Assembly (NCBI RefSeq): GCF_035918095.1
Contig: NZ_CP109137.1
Coordinates: 1,862,001 to 1,926,000, forward strand
Direction of reading: 5' to 3'
DNA from: Streptomyces sp. NBC_01750
GTDB lineage: Bacteria > Actinomycetota > Actinomycetes > Streptomycetales > Streptomycetaceae
Length of the DNA stretch: 64,000 nucleotides
Shown here piece by piece: positions 45,321-54,322 of this stretch. A model generated the notes under the pieces. The model saw nothing but the letters and a program-made list of their open reading frames with translations. It ran no database searches and was not told the DNA's origin. The translations under genes were made by a program, and so were the position numbers. The first letter of the stretch is position 1. Each line of letters opens with the position of its first letter.

Positions 45321-46007
45321 ATGAGGGACATCGACGATGCCGTACCGCAGTTGCAATCCTGTCCGGGCTGCGGTCACGCGGACCGGGTCCTGGGCGTCCC
45401 GGCTGCCTATCTGGCAGGGAGAGGCCAGGTCAGGCAGACGGTTCCGCGCACTGACGACCGTATGCAGCACACAGTCACGCGGCAGGTGACCACGGCGCTG
45501 TCCGACGCGCTGGCGCCCGCACCGAAGCCGCCGTCCTACGGGATCGGGTGTCTCGGAGTGCTCGCCGTCGCGGTGTCCATCGGGACGTTCATCGCGGGAG
45601 CCCTGACAGGCCACTGGTTCAGCGACGATTCCCGCGAGCCGTCCGCGGAGTCCCCGTACGGGAACGGTCTGTACGACCCCTACGAATCGGCGTCGCCTGC
45701 CGAGCCGGACTTCCTCTTCCTCGGCTGGATCTCGGCGCTCGCGCTGCTGACGGCAGTGACCATATTCGTGTTGCTCGCCAAGCGCCGGGCGACCTTCGCG
45801 CGGCTGATGGCCGGCCGCCCGGCGGCCGAGCAGGTCTGGTCCCGGGGCTGGTACTGCGGGCGCTGCGGCACGGTCCACTTCGCTGCCACGCCCGGCGATC
45901 CGGCCCGGCTACTCAGCCTTCAGGAGTTTCGCGAGAGGGTATGGCACGCCGGTGGCTACGGCCATCTGGCGCGTCGGCAGCCGGCGGTCGGGGGGATGGC
46001 ACCGTAG
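45321..46007 (+). CDS. hypothetical membrane protein with split zinc ribbon
   Basis: A 228-residue protein. An N-terminal Cys pair CPGCGH (14-19) and a C-terminal pair YCGRCGTV bracket two transmembrane helices (GCLGVLAVAVSIGTFIAGAL and FLGWISALALLTAVTIFVLL). A zinc ribbon whose two halves sit at the ends of the chain would hold both termini together on the cytoplasmic side. ATG with GGGGGAAA is chosen over an ATG 111 bases upstream. Function unknown. Confidence 0.7.
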   Translation: MRDIDDAVPQLQSCPGCGHADRVLGVPAAYLAGRGQVRQTVPRTDDRMQHTVTRQVTTALSDALAPAPKPPSYGIGCLGVLAVAVSIGTFIAGALTGHWFSDDSREPSAESPYGNGLYDPYESASPAEPDFLFLGWISALALLTAVTIFVLLAKRRATFARLMAGRPAAEQVWSRGWYCGRCGTVHFAATPGDPARLLSLQEFRERVWHAGGYGHLARRQPAVGGMAP

Positions 46008-46259
46008 CGCGTGGCCTACGGATCCGCCGCCGATCGGGCCTGAACCGTAAGACGCACGCTTGTCACGTCGCTGCGCTACGGCCTCCGCCCATCCTGGATG
46101 ACCCGATTCGCGCCGATGTGCGGCTGACTGACGGGCGACTCTGCAGGTCTGACCCTCCGTCGCAGTCAGCTCCGTTCTGGAGCCTTGTTGCCTACTGATG
46201 GCCGAATCTGACAGAACATGGTCATTGCGGTCGCTACAACGGGGCGAGACGATCAGCGC

Positions 46260-47237
46260 ATGCTCGAACCGCACAGAGTCGTCATAGTCGCCTTCGCGGG
46301 TGTCGAACTGCTCGACGTCACAGGTCCGGCTGAGGTGTTCTCAGTCGCCACCCGGGTCGCCGGCACCGGCCGGCCCGGCTACGTCGTCCAGATCGCGACA
46401 GCCGACGGCGGTCCGGTGGCCACCTCCAGCGGCGTCCGGCTGATGGCCGACCTGACCCTTGACGAGGTGAACGGCCGAGTGGACACCCTGCTCGTTTCGG
46501 GCGCGGTCAGCCTGGGCGAGGACGGTGTGGAGCCGGTGCTCGACGGCAAGATCACAGACTGGCTGCGTGAAGCGGCGCCGAGGGCCCACCGGACCGGCTC
46601 GATCTGCGCGGGCGCGCACCTGCTGGCCGCGGCCGGCCTGCTGGACGGCCTGTCCGCCACGACCCACTGGCTCACCGCGGCGCAACTGGCCGCCGAGTAC
46701 CCGCAGGTGACCGTCGATCCGGACCCGATCTTCATCCGGGCCGGCAACATGTGGACCTGCGCCGGTATCACATCGGGGATGGACATGGCGCTGGCGATGG
46801 TCGCTGAGGACCACGGCCAGGATCTCGCCCTGGCCACCGCCCGGATGATGGTCATGTATGTCAAACGCTCCGGCGGCCAGAGCCAGTTCAGTGTGCCGCT
46901 CTCCGTACCGGCCTCCACGGGCGACCGGATCGACGACCTGCGCGTGTGGATCGGTGAACACCTCACCGCGGATCTCGCCACCGAAGCTCTGGCCGCGCGG
47001 CTGCACGTCAGCGTGCGCCACTTCTCCCGGCTGTTCCACCGGCGCACCGGCACCACACCGGCCGCCTACGTGGAGTCCGCCCGTCTGGAAGCCGCCCGCC
47101 GGCTGCTGGAGGAGAGCGACCACAGCCTGCCGGAGGTCGCGGCCGGCAGCGGCCTCGGTTCTGTAGAGACCCTGCACCGTTCGTTCCAGCGCCGACTGGG
47201 GACCACTCCCGCCGAATACCGTCGCCGCTTCCGTTAG
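46260..47237 (+). CDS. GlxA-family AraC-type transcriptional regulator
   Basis: A 325-residue regulator. The N-terminal half is a DJ-1/PfpI class I amidotransferase-like domain, with SICAGAHLLAAAGLLDG carrying the Cys at the nucleophile elbow. The C-terminal ~100 residues are the AraC helix-turn-helix pair: LAARLHVSVRHFSRLFHR and VAAGSGLGSVETLHRSFQRR. It starts at the ATG giving MLEPHRVVIV. It is followed closely by a metallo-hydrolase gene that may be its target. Confidence 0.92.
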   Translation: MLEPHRVVIVAFAGVELLDVTGPAEVFSVATRVAGTGRPGYVVQIATADGGPVATSSGVRLMADLTLDEVNGRVDTLLVSGAVSLGEDGVEPVLDGKITDWLREAAPRAHRTGSICAGAHLLAAAGLLDGLSATTHWLTAAQLAAEYPQVTVDPDPIFIRAGNMWTCAGITSGMDMALAMVAEDHGQDLALATARMMVMYVKRSGGQSQFSVPLSVPASTGDRIDDLRVWIGEHLTADLATEALAARLHVSVRHFSRLFHRRTGTTPAAYVESARLEAARRLLEESDHSLPEVAAGSGLGSVETLHRSFQRRLGTTPAEYRRRFR

Positions 47238-47329
47238 ATCCAGCGCACCGCTCGCCGACCGCCCATCACCGCCCGGCGGATCCCAGGCATGCCCACACGG
47301 GCAGCAGCCACCACACCTCGGAGGACACG

Positions 47330-48088
47330 ATGTCCCGCACGAAGATCATCCCCATCCCGGTCATGGGCCGAACAGCCATCAACGCCTACCTGCTCCTGGG
47401 CCGGCGGCCGGTGATCGTCGACGCCGGAACACCGGGCAGCGGCCGTCGAATCCGCGACCGGATCGCCGAGCACGGAGTGGACCCTTCCGACGTCTCGCTG
47501 ATCGTCATCACCCACGGACACATCGACCACTTCGGATCCGCCGCCGAGCTGCACCGCCTCACCGGGGCGCCGGTCGCCGGCCATGTCGCCGACCTGGGAC
47601 CGTTCCGCACCGGCCGAGTCCGCGAACCGTACCTGCCCACCGGCCCGATGGGCCGCGTCATGGACCGGAACAAAGACCTCCATGCCCAGGTCGAACCCGT
47701 CGAACCCGGCGTCCTGATCCAGGGCGAGACGAACCTGGAGGACTTCGGGATCGCTGCCCGGATCATGCCTACCCCCGGACACACCGCCGGATCGATCTCC
47801 GTCCTCACCGACCATGGGGATCTCGTCGCCGGTGACCTGGTCGCCAACGCCTTCATGGGCCTCATCCCGGGCAGGCCGGCCAACCCGCCCTTCCACGACG
47901 ATCCGTTGCGCAACCTCGCCAGCCTGCGAAAGATGCTCGCCCTCAACCCCACCAGACTCCACGTCGGACACGGCGCCCCGCTGGAGCCTGACAGGGTCCG
48001 ACGTTGGGCCGCCCGGGAACACCACCGCCTGTCCCGGCTCGAAACAGCCGGGCGGATAGCCACCCGCACGGAGAACGACGAGGCCTGA
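47330..48088 (+). CDS. metallo-beta-lactamase-fold hydrolase
   Basis: A 252-residue cytoplasmic MBL-fold enzyme. Metal motif THGHIDHFG is complete, followed by PTPGHTAGS, DLVAGDLV with the bridging Asp, and VGHGAPLEP. The fold covers glyoxalase II-like thioesterases, lactonases and others; the substrate cannot be told. GGAGG lies nine bases before the ATG. It starts 92 bases after the GlxA-type regulator gene in the same direction. Confidence 0.88.
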   Translation: MSRTKIIPIPVMGRTAINAYLLLGRRPVIVDAGTPGSGRRIRDRIAEHGVDPSDVSLIVITHGHIDHFGSAAELHRLTGAPVAGHVADLGPFRTGRVREPYLPTGPMGRVMDRNKDLHAQVEPVEPGVLIQGETNLEDFGIAARIMPTPGHTAGSISVLTDHGDLVAGDLVANAFMGLIPGRPANPPFHDDPLRNLASLRKMLALNPTRLHVGHGAPLEPDRVRRWAAREHHRLSRLETAGRIATRTENDEA

Positions 48089-48192
48089 CCAGCTTGGAAC
48101 TCTGGTCCCAAAACAAGTGCTTGCAAACAGCCCACAACGGTCAATACCCGGCTGGCTCTGTCGGACCGCCTCTCAACGCACTTGGAGCCCCG

Positions 48193-48732
48193 CTAGTAGG
48201 CGTCCTCGGGGTCGAGGGAGAAGTCAGCTTCGAGGTCCTCGACGTACACGCGGTGTCCCGAGCGGTAGGTGAATCGGCATCCTTCGGCGTGCCCGGCGCC
48301 CGGAGCCGTCATCGGCTCGGCCCGAAGGTAGTAGTGGATGGGGCTCAGTTCGCCGGGGGCGATGCGCACGGGCCTGGTGGAGTAGTCCTTGTTCATGCCG
48401 GGCTCTTGGGCGAACGTTTCGTCGTAGGCGCCCAGCCCCAGGACGCCGACGTCAGTCAGGCTGATGGCACGGGCGGGGCCGGTCTTCCACACGGCGGGCG
48501 GGTCGATCAGCTCCACGTCGATCACCTCGATGGGCGCGGACGACGTGTTCTCCAAGGCGGGGCAGGTGAACCAGTAACCCTTGCCCGCGGTCACCTGCCA
48601 GAAGCCGTGCGCATAGGCCGGCCCTTCCCCGCCGCCGGACAGCGCCTGTCCGGCCGCCGCGGCCCCGGACGCACCGATTCCCAGCCCCGCCACCACCATG
48701 ACGGCCCCCGCCGCGAGCATGCTTCGCCTCAT
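48193..48732 (-). CDS. secreted hypothetical protein
   Basis: A 179-residue protein with a clear signal peptide (MRRSMLAAGAVMVVAGLGIG, cleavage near AAAA) and GGGGAGGGG before the ATG. The mature part is acidic with two Cys (FTCPALEN, EGCRFTY) that may pair. It looks beta-rich. No family recognised. An IS630-type remnant begins about 100 bases upstream on the other strand. Confidence 0.7.
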   Translation of the reverse strand: MRRSMLAAGAVMVVAGLGIGASGAAAAGQALSGGGEGPAYAHGFWQVTAGKGYWFTCPALENTSSAPIEVIDVELIDPPAVWKTGPARAISLTDVGVLGLGAYDETFAQEPGMNKDYSTRPVRIAPGELSPIHYYLRAEPMTAPGAGHAEGCRFTYRSGHRVYVEDLEADFSLDPEDAY

Positions 48733-48837
48733 CGCAACCCCTCCCCTGTTGTTCTCTGCGCAGGGGATCACACGATCTGACCTGCGCAAAGCTATTTGAG
48801 GCACCTCAGAGGTAAGAACGGAGGTGATCATCCGTGC

Positions 48838-49142
48838 CGCATCCAGCTCGGCGGCCCTGTCGTGCTGGTCTGGGACAATGTCCGGCTGCACCTGGCCCGT
48901 CCGCTGCGCGAGTTCATCGCCGCGAATGCAGACTGGCTCACCATCTTCCAATTGCCCACCTGTGCACCCGACCTCAACCCGGCCGAGGCATCTGGTCCCT
49001 GGTCAAGCGCGACATCGGCAACCTCGCCGCCGCCGACCTCGCCGAGGTCGCCCGCGCGGTCAAGCGCAGGCTCAAGAAGCTCAAGCTCCAGTACCGGCCG
49101 CGCGTGATCGACGGATGCCTCGCCGGCACCAGTCTGCCCCTC
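48838..49142 (+). pseudogene. IS630-family transposase remnant, truncated and frameshifted
   Basis: Only the C-terminal DDE part remains. IQLGGPVVLVWDNVRLH holds the second catalytic Asp. LTIFQLPTCAPDLNPAE holds the last Glu, and the frame then shifts. The other frame continues GIWSLVKRDIGNLAAADLAE to LAGTSL. One G is missing from the run at about 48988 (GAGG-CATC where GAGGGCATC is expected). The 5' two thirds and any terminal repeats are gone, so it is dead. Confidence 0.82.
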
Positions 49143-49151
49143 GGACGATCG

Positions 49152-49646
49152 TCAGAAAGTGCCGAAGAAGCGATGCCACCAGCTGGGTCGCTGAACGTGT
49201 CCAGGCAGTCGGCTAGGCCCGTCGTAGTCGCACTCCAGCAACTCCTCGGGGACCACCACATACCCGAGGTCGGCCAACGCTCGATTGACCTTGGTGAGGT
49301 CGGCGGCGTCCAGCTCGCCCTCAGCTTGGGCACCATCCGTACCGAAGAAAGCTCCTGGGTTCTCAGCACAGACCTCAGCAAGGGAGCCGAACTTGCTCAC
49401 GCTGACGACGATCCGGGTCCCGCAGATGGTTGTTTCCGCGGGTACGACGACACGTCCGTACTCGCTGGAGTCCTGGGAGTCCTGCTCAGCCGTGCAGCGA
49501 GCTGCGAAGTCACCTTCGAGCCGGACCACCAGGCCACCGAACAGGAGGGCGGTCGCGCTGCGGTTGTAGTGCTGCGGCCACTCCAGCCACTCCGGATCAT
49601 CGAGCTCACGCAGCAACGTCAGCAGATCCGCTTCGCTCCCAGTCAC
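49152..49646 (-). CDS. hypothetical acidic protein
   Basis: A 164-residue soluble acidic protein. The GTG start is chosen because GGCAGGAGGAG lies directly before it; the upstream ATG has no such site. Landmarks are LLRELDDPEWLEWPQHYN, VRLEGDFAARC and the aromatic C-terminus WWHRFFGTF. No family recognised; small single-domain proteins like this include immunity proteins, but nothing here proves that. It sits in a scar zone next to the IS630 remnant. Confidence 0.6.
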   Translation of the reverse strand: MTGSEADLLTLLRELDDPEWLEWPQHYNRSATALLFGGLVVRLEGDFAARCTAEQDSQDSSEYGRVVVPAETTICGTRIVVSVSKFGSLAEVCAENPGAFFGTDGAQAEGELDAADLTKVNRALADLGYVVVPEELLECDYDGPSRLPGHVQRPSWWHRFFGTF

Positions 49647-49789
49647 TCGCTCCTCCTGCCGTGAGAGCTTCACCTGGATCTACTCGGAGTGCCGCCAAAC
49701 AGCATGCCCGTCCGACGGTCCCCCCCACACACACAACACCCATTCAAGTTCGGTAGCGGGGTGCCGACGCTTGCACCGCCGCTACGAGG

Positions 49790-49981
49790 GCAAGACCGAA
49801 CTGGCTGCACCCCGCCGCCATCGAGCGGGGTATAGCGACGAGGGCCACAGCGGCCATGGTCACCGGGGCGTTCGCGCTACCGGACGTGGCGCGCCTGGAA
49901 ATCGTGCACGACCTGGCCAACGCGGCCAGCGGCGCGATTCCCAGGCGCCTGGGGTTCACCGAGGTCTTCGCGGCGTGGGCG
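49790..49981 (+). pseudogene. fragment of a RimJ/RimL-type GNAT acetyltransferase
   Basis: The frame reads NWLHPAAIERGIATRATAAM, then FALPDVARLEIVHDLANAAS and GAIPRRLGFTEV, the middle of a ribosomal-protein-type acetyltransferase including the acetyl-CoA region. Both ends are missing: upstream lacks the first ~85 residues and downstream the sequence becomes unrelated after position 49981. The surrounding 49.7-50.15 kb has no intact gene. Confidence 0.7.
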
Positions 49982-50191
49982 GGGTGCGGGCACTGGGCCC
50001 GTGGCGGTGCCAGAGGAGGCGCTCACGCTTCTTCAGCGAGCGTGATGGATTTTCAGGGGCGCGAAGTGGGGCGGCGGACACCGGAGAGCCTGTCCGGTCG
50101 ACCCGTCCAGTCGGCCGCACGTCGTCCGTGATCCGAGTGGTCTGGTGCTGTGGCTGTTTGGGTGCGGGCAGCCGCGGGGATTGCGTGGAGC

Positions 50192-50650
50192 ATGATCCGA
50201 ACAATTGTGCGCGGCTGCGCAGCGGGGGCCGCGGGGACGACTGCACTGAACGCCGTGTCCTATGCCGACATGGCTTTGCGCGGCAGGCCCGCCAGCAGTG
50301 TGCCGGAGACTTTGGTGGACACGATCGCTACCCGGATGGGGCTTCCGCTCCGGGACTCGGCCGAAAAGGGCAACCGGCTCATCGGTCTCGCGGCAGTGAC
50401 GGGTGTCGCCGTGGGGTGCGGGGCGGGCGCCGCTGTAGCGCTGGTCCACCGGGCAGGCGCTCGGATGCCCCTGTGGTTGGGAGGGGCTCTTACCGGAGCA
50501 TTGGTGATGGTCGTCGCCGACGTGCCGATTGCCCGCCTCGGGATCAGCGATCCTCGCACCTGGTCAGCCGGCGACTGGGCCTCGGACGTGGTACCGCACC
50601 TTGTTTTCGGTCTGGTCACCTACGGCCTGGTGACCGCATGGGATCAGTAG
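50192..50650 (+). CDS. hypothetical membrane protein
   Basis: A 152-residue protein with about three to four hydrophobic segments (GAGAAVALVHRAGARMPLWL region, GALTGALVMVVADVPIARLG, VVPHLVFGLVTYGLVTAW). An earlier in-frame ATG adds 14 residues. It resembles actinomycete DUF1440-like or YagU-like proteins only in layout. Function unknown. Confidence 0.6.
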   Translation: MIRTIVRGCAAGAAGTTALNAVSYADMALRGRPASSVPETLVDTIATRMGLPLRDSAEKGNRLIGLAAVTGVAVGCGAGAAVALVHRAGARMPLWLGGALTGALVMVVADVPIARLGISDPRTWSAGDWASDVVPHLVFGLVTYGLVTAWDQ

Positions 50651-51217
50651 CCGTGACCTTCGCCGCCACCATCTGACCTGCTTGGTGGGCCGGCGCCGCC
50701 TCGGGCCTGCGCGACATCCCTGGGAGCGCCCTGATCTCGGGGCAATCGGCCCACGTCTCCGGGCGATCAGGGTGCAGGGCCGTCCCCGTGCAGGCGGCCT
50801 GGACCGGGATCCCCGACGCAGACCCAACCTCTCTCGGGCCCGAGATACTCGCGGACGTTCAGTGCTTCGCCACACGTGGTGCCGACTCCAGCCCTCTCCT
50901 GTGGGGAGCCAAGCGGAGCCAAACACGGCGGCACGAGGCAGCTCCATGGACGGACACGGACAACGGAGCGCCGAATCTCGTGGTCAGGCCTGTGCGCTCC
51001 GCAGCGTTCCTTAAGCCCCCTCTTACCTCCCCCTTAAAGCGACCATAAGGATCGCCATCACCCCCTCCCAGCAGGCGATTTCGGCGTTCCCAGCGGCTAG
51101 CTTGCTGATCGCCGGGGCCGGTTCGAACAGTCGGCGCAGTAGTCCTACGGGGGGCCGCACCGCCCGTTCGAGCCTGCCCCGGGTCCCCCCATATGCCGCT
51201 TGAAGGAGAACGTCACC
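50651..51217 (+). other. 567-base gap before the LPMO gene, no gene found
   Basis: No frame looks protein-coding. Near 51010-51055 there is a pyrimidine-rich stretch with CTTAAG and CCTTAAAG that may be part of the LPMO promoter. No DasR-type ACTGGTCTAGACCAGT palindrome was seen. GAAGGAGAA at 51202-51210 is the Shine-Dalgarno for the LPMO. Confidence 0.45.
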
Positions 51218-52228
51218 ATGACCGCTCGCCGTATGGTCGCCTCGGTCGCCGCCCTCGGGTTCGCGCCGTTCGCGTTGGCCGGGCTGGCTGCCGCTCCGGC
51301 CGTTGCGCACGGGTCGATGACGGACCCGGTCAGCCGGGTGTCCGCCTGTTTCGCCGAAGGGCCGGAGAGCCCGGACTCGGCAGCCTGCAAGGCGGCGGTC
51401 GCGGCCAGTGGGACGCAGGCCTTCTACGACTGGAACGAAGTCAACATCGCCAACGCCGCCGGCAATCACAAGACGTTGATCCCGGACGGCAAGCTGTGCA
51501 GCGCGGGCCGTGACAAGTACAAGGGTCTCGACCTGGCCCGCGGCGACTGGCCGTCCTCCAAGCTCGCCTCCGGCAATCACACCTTCCACTACAAGGCGAC
51601 CGCCCCGCACAAGGGTTCTTTCGAGCTGTACCTCACCAAGGACGGCTACGACCCGTCGAAGGCCCTCAAGTGGTCGGACCTGGAGGCGAAGCCGTTCGCG
51701 AAGGTCACCAACCCCAAGCTGGTGAACGGTGAGTACGTCTTCGACAGCGTCGTCCCCAACAAGTCGGGCCGTCACCTGATCTACTCCATCTGGCAGCGCT
51801 CCGACTCCCCCGAGGCCTTCTACACCTGCTCCGACGTGGTCTTCGGCAAGGACAACGGCAGCGCCGGCGGTGCGGCCCCGGCCGCCTCCGCCCCCTCCGA
51901 CAAGGAGATCGCGGACGGCACGGACAAGTCCACGGTCGACCACAACGGCCATGGCGGCGACGAGCACTCGGAGCACTCGACAGCTCCGGCCACCCCGGCC
52001 GAGCAGTCGGTCGAGCAGCCGGCGGTCAACGCCCCCGAGGCCAACGGCGCCGCCACCGAGCCCGCCGTCGCACCGGACGCGGGCAGCGAGAACCTCGCCG
52101 AGACCGGCGGCAGCAGCAACACCCCGTACATCGCCGTCGGCGGCGCCGCCGCCCTCGCCATCGGTGCCGCCGCGATGTTCGGCACCGTCCGCCGTAGGAC
52201 AGCAGCCGGCGGGCGTCACGGCCGCTGA
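51218..52228 (+). CDS. AA10 lytic polysaccharide monooxygenase with LAxTG sorting signal
   Basis: A 336-residue protein. The signal peptide ends at Ala30, giving mature N-terminal His31 (AHGSMTDPVSR), half of the copper histidine brace. The second His is His131 in KATAPHKGSF. EAFYTCSDVVF supplies the axial aromatic residue. Such enzymes cut chitin or cellulose oxidatively. A ~75-residue Ala/Pro/Glu-rich linker follows. The end is a cell-wall sorting signal: LAETG, a hydrophobic helix and RRR, as recognised by actinomycete class E sortases. No carbohydrate-binding module. Terminator directly after. Confidence 0.94.
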   Translation: MTARRMVASVAALGFAPFALAGLAAAPAVAHGSMTDPVSRVSACFAEGPESPDSAACKAAVAASGTQAFYDWNEVNIANAAGNHKTLIPDGKLCSAGRDKYKGLDLARGDWPSSKLASGNHTFHYKATAPHKGSFELYLTKDGYDPSKALKWSDLEAKPFAKVTNPKLVNGEYVFDSVVPNKSGRHLIYSIWQRSDSPEAFYTCSDVVFGKDNGSAGGAAPAASAPSDKEIADGTDKSTVDHNGHGGDEHSEHSTAPATPAEQSVEQPAVNAPEANGAATEPAVAPDAGSENLAETGGSSNTPYIAVGGAAALAIGAAAMFGTVRRRTAAGGRHGR

Positions 52229-52246
52229 TCGTCAGCAGTGCAGACA

Positions 52247-52288
52247 CGACTGCGGTCCGCTCCCCCGAGGGGAAACGGACCGCAGTCG
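52247..52288. terminator. bidirectional terminator between LPMO and esterase genes
   Basis: CGACTGCGGTCCG pairs perfectly with CGGACCGCAGTCG across a 16-base loop, 18 bases after the LPMO stop and 17 before the convergent esterase stop. Confidence 0.85.
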
Positions 52289-52305
52289 CGCGTTTCTGGG
52301 GAATC

Positions 52306-53196
52306 TCAGGAGAAGACCGACGCGCAATTCGTCGGCGTCGCATGCGCCGGGTCAAGCGCGTTCGCCACCTCGTGGTAGGCGATCCGGTCGAACAGCCCGA
52401 TCGCCAGATGCTCCGACAGGTCGACCGCACACAGGTCCTGGAGAAGGACGTTGCGCACGTCCGGTCCGACCAGGTACGCCGAACGGTACGGGGTGACGAC
52501 CTCGTCGTAGCGCGTGGCAATGACGGTGTAGTGCACGCCGGGCACGGTGTCGCCGCCCGCGTTGAGCTTGGTGAGGAAGGCGGAGCCGATCATCTGGTCG
52601 GCCAGCCCCGGGGTGGCGGTGTTGAGCAGATCCTCGGCGCCGGGGAAGTACGGCAGCAGCTTGGTAAGTCCGCTCAGCGTGGTGCCGTGATTGTCGGGCC
52701 CGAGGCCGACCAGCGCGTTCACCTTGTCGGCCCCGCCCAGGAACTTGAGGTAGTAGCGCGGCATCATGCCGCCCTGGGAGTGGCCGACGAGATCCGCTTT
52801 GGACGTGCCGGTCGCGGCGAGCACCTTGTCGACGTACGTGTCGAGCTGCTCTGCCGACTTGTCGATCGGGCCGAGGCCGTAGAAGAGCGGCACGCCGGGG
52901 AGCTGCCCGTAGTCCAGGCTGAAGACGCAGTAACCGCGGTTCACCAGGTACGGAGCGAGGGCGAGCCAGTTGTCCACGGCGTTCCCGAGGGTTCCGTGGA
53001 CCAGGACGACGGGGCGGGGATGGGCGGCGGAGGGCTTGCAAGAGTAGTTGTTCCATCCGCTGTGGGGAGCGGATTCCGCATTCGCAGAAGCGGCATTGGC
53101 CGAATCGGCGTGCGCGGCGGCGGCGGGGGTGAGGGTGACGGCCGCGGCCAGGAACAGAGCGGCCAGCGGTCTGAGGGCACGTTTCCAGAGCAGCAT
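52306..53196 (-). CDS. secreted alpha/beta hydrolase, lipase/esterase
   Basis: A 296-residue secreted lipase-like protein. Signal peptide 1-31 (LAALFLAAAVTLTPAAAAHA). Oxyanion region PVVLVHGTLGN, nucleophile elbow LVGHSQGGMMPRYY with the Ser, and PDNHGTTLSG. The Asp is expected in ATRYDEVVTPY and the His in LSEHLAIG. Four Cys fit two disulfides. It matches the EstA/LipA-type extracellular triacylglycerol lipases of actinomycetes. ATG after AAGGAGACTG. Confidence 0.93.
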   Translation of the reverse strand: MLLWKRALRPLAALFLAAAVTLTPAAAAHADSANAASANAESAPHSGWNNYSCKPSAAHPRPVVLVHGTLGNAVDNWLALAPYLVNRGYCVFSLDYGQLPGVPLFYGLGPIDKSAEQLDTYVDKVLAATGTSKADLVGHSQGGMMPRYYLKFLGGADKVNALVGLGPDNHGTTLSGLTKLLPYFPGAEDLLNTATPGLADQMIGSAFLTKLNAGGDTVPGVHYTVIATRYDEVVTPYRSAYLVGPDVRNVLLQDLCAVDLSEHLAIGLFDRIAYHEVANALDPAHATPTNCASVFS

Positions 53197-53326
53197 CGAG
53201 CAGTCTCCTTGCGGCTCAAGGGAGTAGCGATGGCTGGTATGTGGCGCTGCCGCTAACTTACGCACGAGTAACGAAGGAATGGAAGTTACGTGCCGGTAAA
53301 AACTGAATATGTGTCAATAGCAAGTG

Positions 53327-54322
53327 TCACGCGGCGAGTGAGCCCGGCACGACCGCCTGCGACCCGAACCTGGCCCGCGCCCGGTCCGCCACCGCCTCGA
53401 TCTGCCGCGCCCGTTCGTCCGCGGGGTCGAACGTCAGCTGCCGCGCGGCCCGTTCGACAGGTGTCAGATCCTCCGCGCGCAGCGACAGGCTCCGCACCCT
53501 GGCCCGCTGCAGGCCGAGCGATTCATGGATCCGGTACGCGACGCCGGTGAGCGCCACGGAGTGAGCGGTCGGCTCGCGCAGGGCGCGGGCACGCGTGGTC
53601 GTCGACCGGTCGGCGTACCGCACGGTGAGGCTCAGCGAGCGGCACACCTGGCCTTCCCCGCGCATCCTCAGCCCCAGTTCCCCGGCGATCGAGAGCAGCG
53701 CCCTGCGGTGCTGAACCGGATCCAACTCATCGCGCATAAAGGCGCGTTCGGCGGCAATCGAGCGTGCCGTGGCGTTCGGGACGACCTTCGTACGGTCGAT
53801 GCCGTGCGCCCGCTCCCACAACTCGCGCCCGGCGCGCGCTCCGACGATCCGCTGGAGTACGGCGAGTGGCGCGCCGGCGACCCTGCCGATGGAGTCGAGG
53901 CCGTACGCGCACAGGGTGCGGGCCGTCGCCGTCCCGACCCCGTCCAGCGCGGCGACCGGTTTGCCGGCCAGGAATCCTGCCGCCTCGTCGTCCGCCACCA
54001 CCAGGGTCGTCCCTGGCGTGGCCTGCCGGGCCGCCATCCTGGCCAGCATCGGGCTCGGTCCTGCCCCGATCACGCAGTCCACCCCGCAGTGCGCGAGGGC
54101 CCGCACCCGCAGTAGCGAGGCGAGCTGGGCCGCGTCCCGTCCGAAGTACCGCTCGGCGCCCCGTACATCGATGAGCGCGGCGTCCGGCGGGAGCGCCTGC
54201 ACGACGGGGCTGATGTCCTCGGCCAGACCGAGCAGCACGGGCAGCGCCGCCTCGACCCCGGCGCCCGTCTCGCGCCCCGTCTCACGCGGCGGCGGCTGCC
54301 GGAAGCGTACATAGAGGATCAT
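53327..54322 (-). CDS. ImuB-like Y-family polymerase homologue (catalytically dead)
   Basis: A 331-residue protein with the palm, helix-hairpin-helix (LDGVGTATARTLCAYGL) and little-finger domains of Y-family polymerases. The acidic residues needed for catalysis are missing: the first motif reads MILYVRF in place of DMDAFF, and the second LIDVRGAERYFG in place of SIDEAY. That is the ImuB pattern: a scaffold bringing DnaE2 to the clamp. A clear beta-clamp motif was not found at the C-terminus. It overlaps the DnaE2 pseudogene by four bases (ATGA), so it lost its upstream partner gene but is itself intact. Confidence 0.87.
   Translation of the reverse strand: MILYVRFRQPPPRETGRETGAGVEAALPVLLGLAEDISPVVQALPPDAALIDVRGAERYFGRDAAQLASLLRVRALAHCGVDCVIGAGPSPMLARMAARQATPGTTLVVADDEAAGFLAGKPVAALDGVGTATARTLCAYGLDSIGRVAGAPLAVLQRIVGARAGRELWERAHGIDRTKVVPNATARSIAAERAFMRDELDPVQHRRALLSIAGELGLRMRGEGQVCRSLSLTVRYADRSTTTRARALREPTAHSVALTGVAYRIHESLGLQRARVRSLSLRAEDLTPVERAARQLTFDPADERARQIEAVADRARARFGSQAVVPGSLAA

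Noticed and set aside
49152..49646. Immunity protein of a polymorphic toxin system
   Set aside because: No toxin gene or C-terminal toxin fragment is adjacent, and no family was recognised.
50651..51217. DasR operator controlling the LPMO
   Set aside because: No sequence close to ACTGGTCTAGACCAGT was found upstream.
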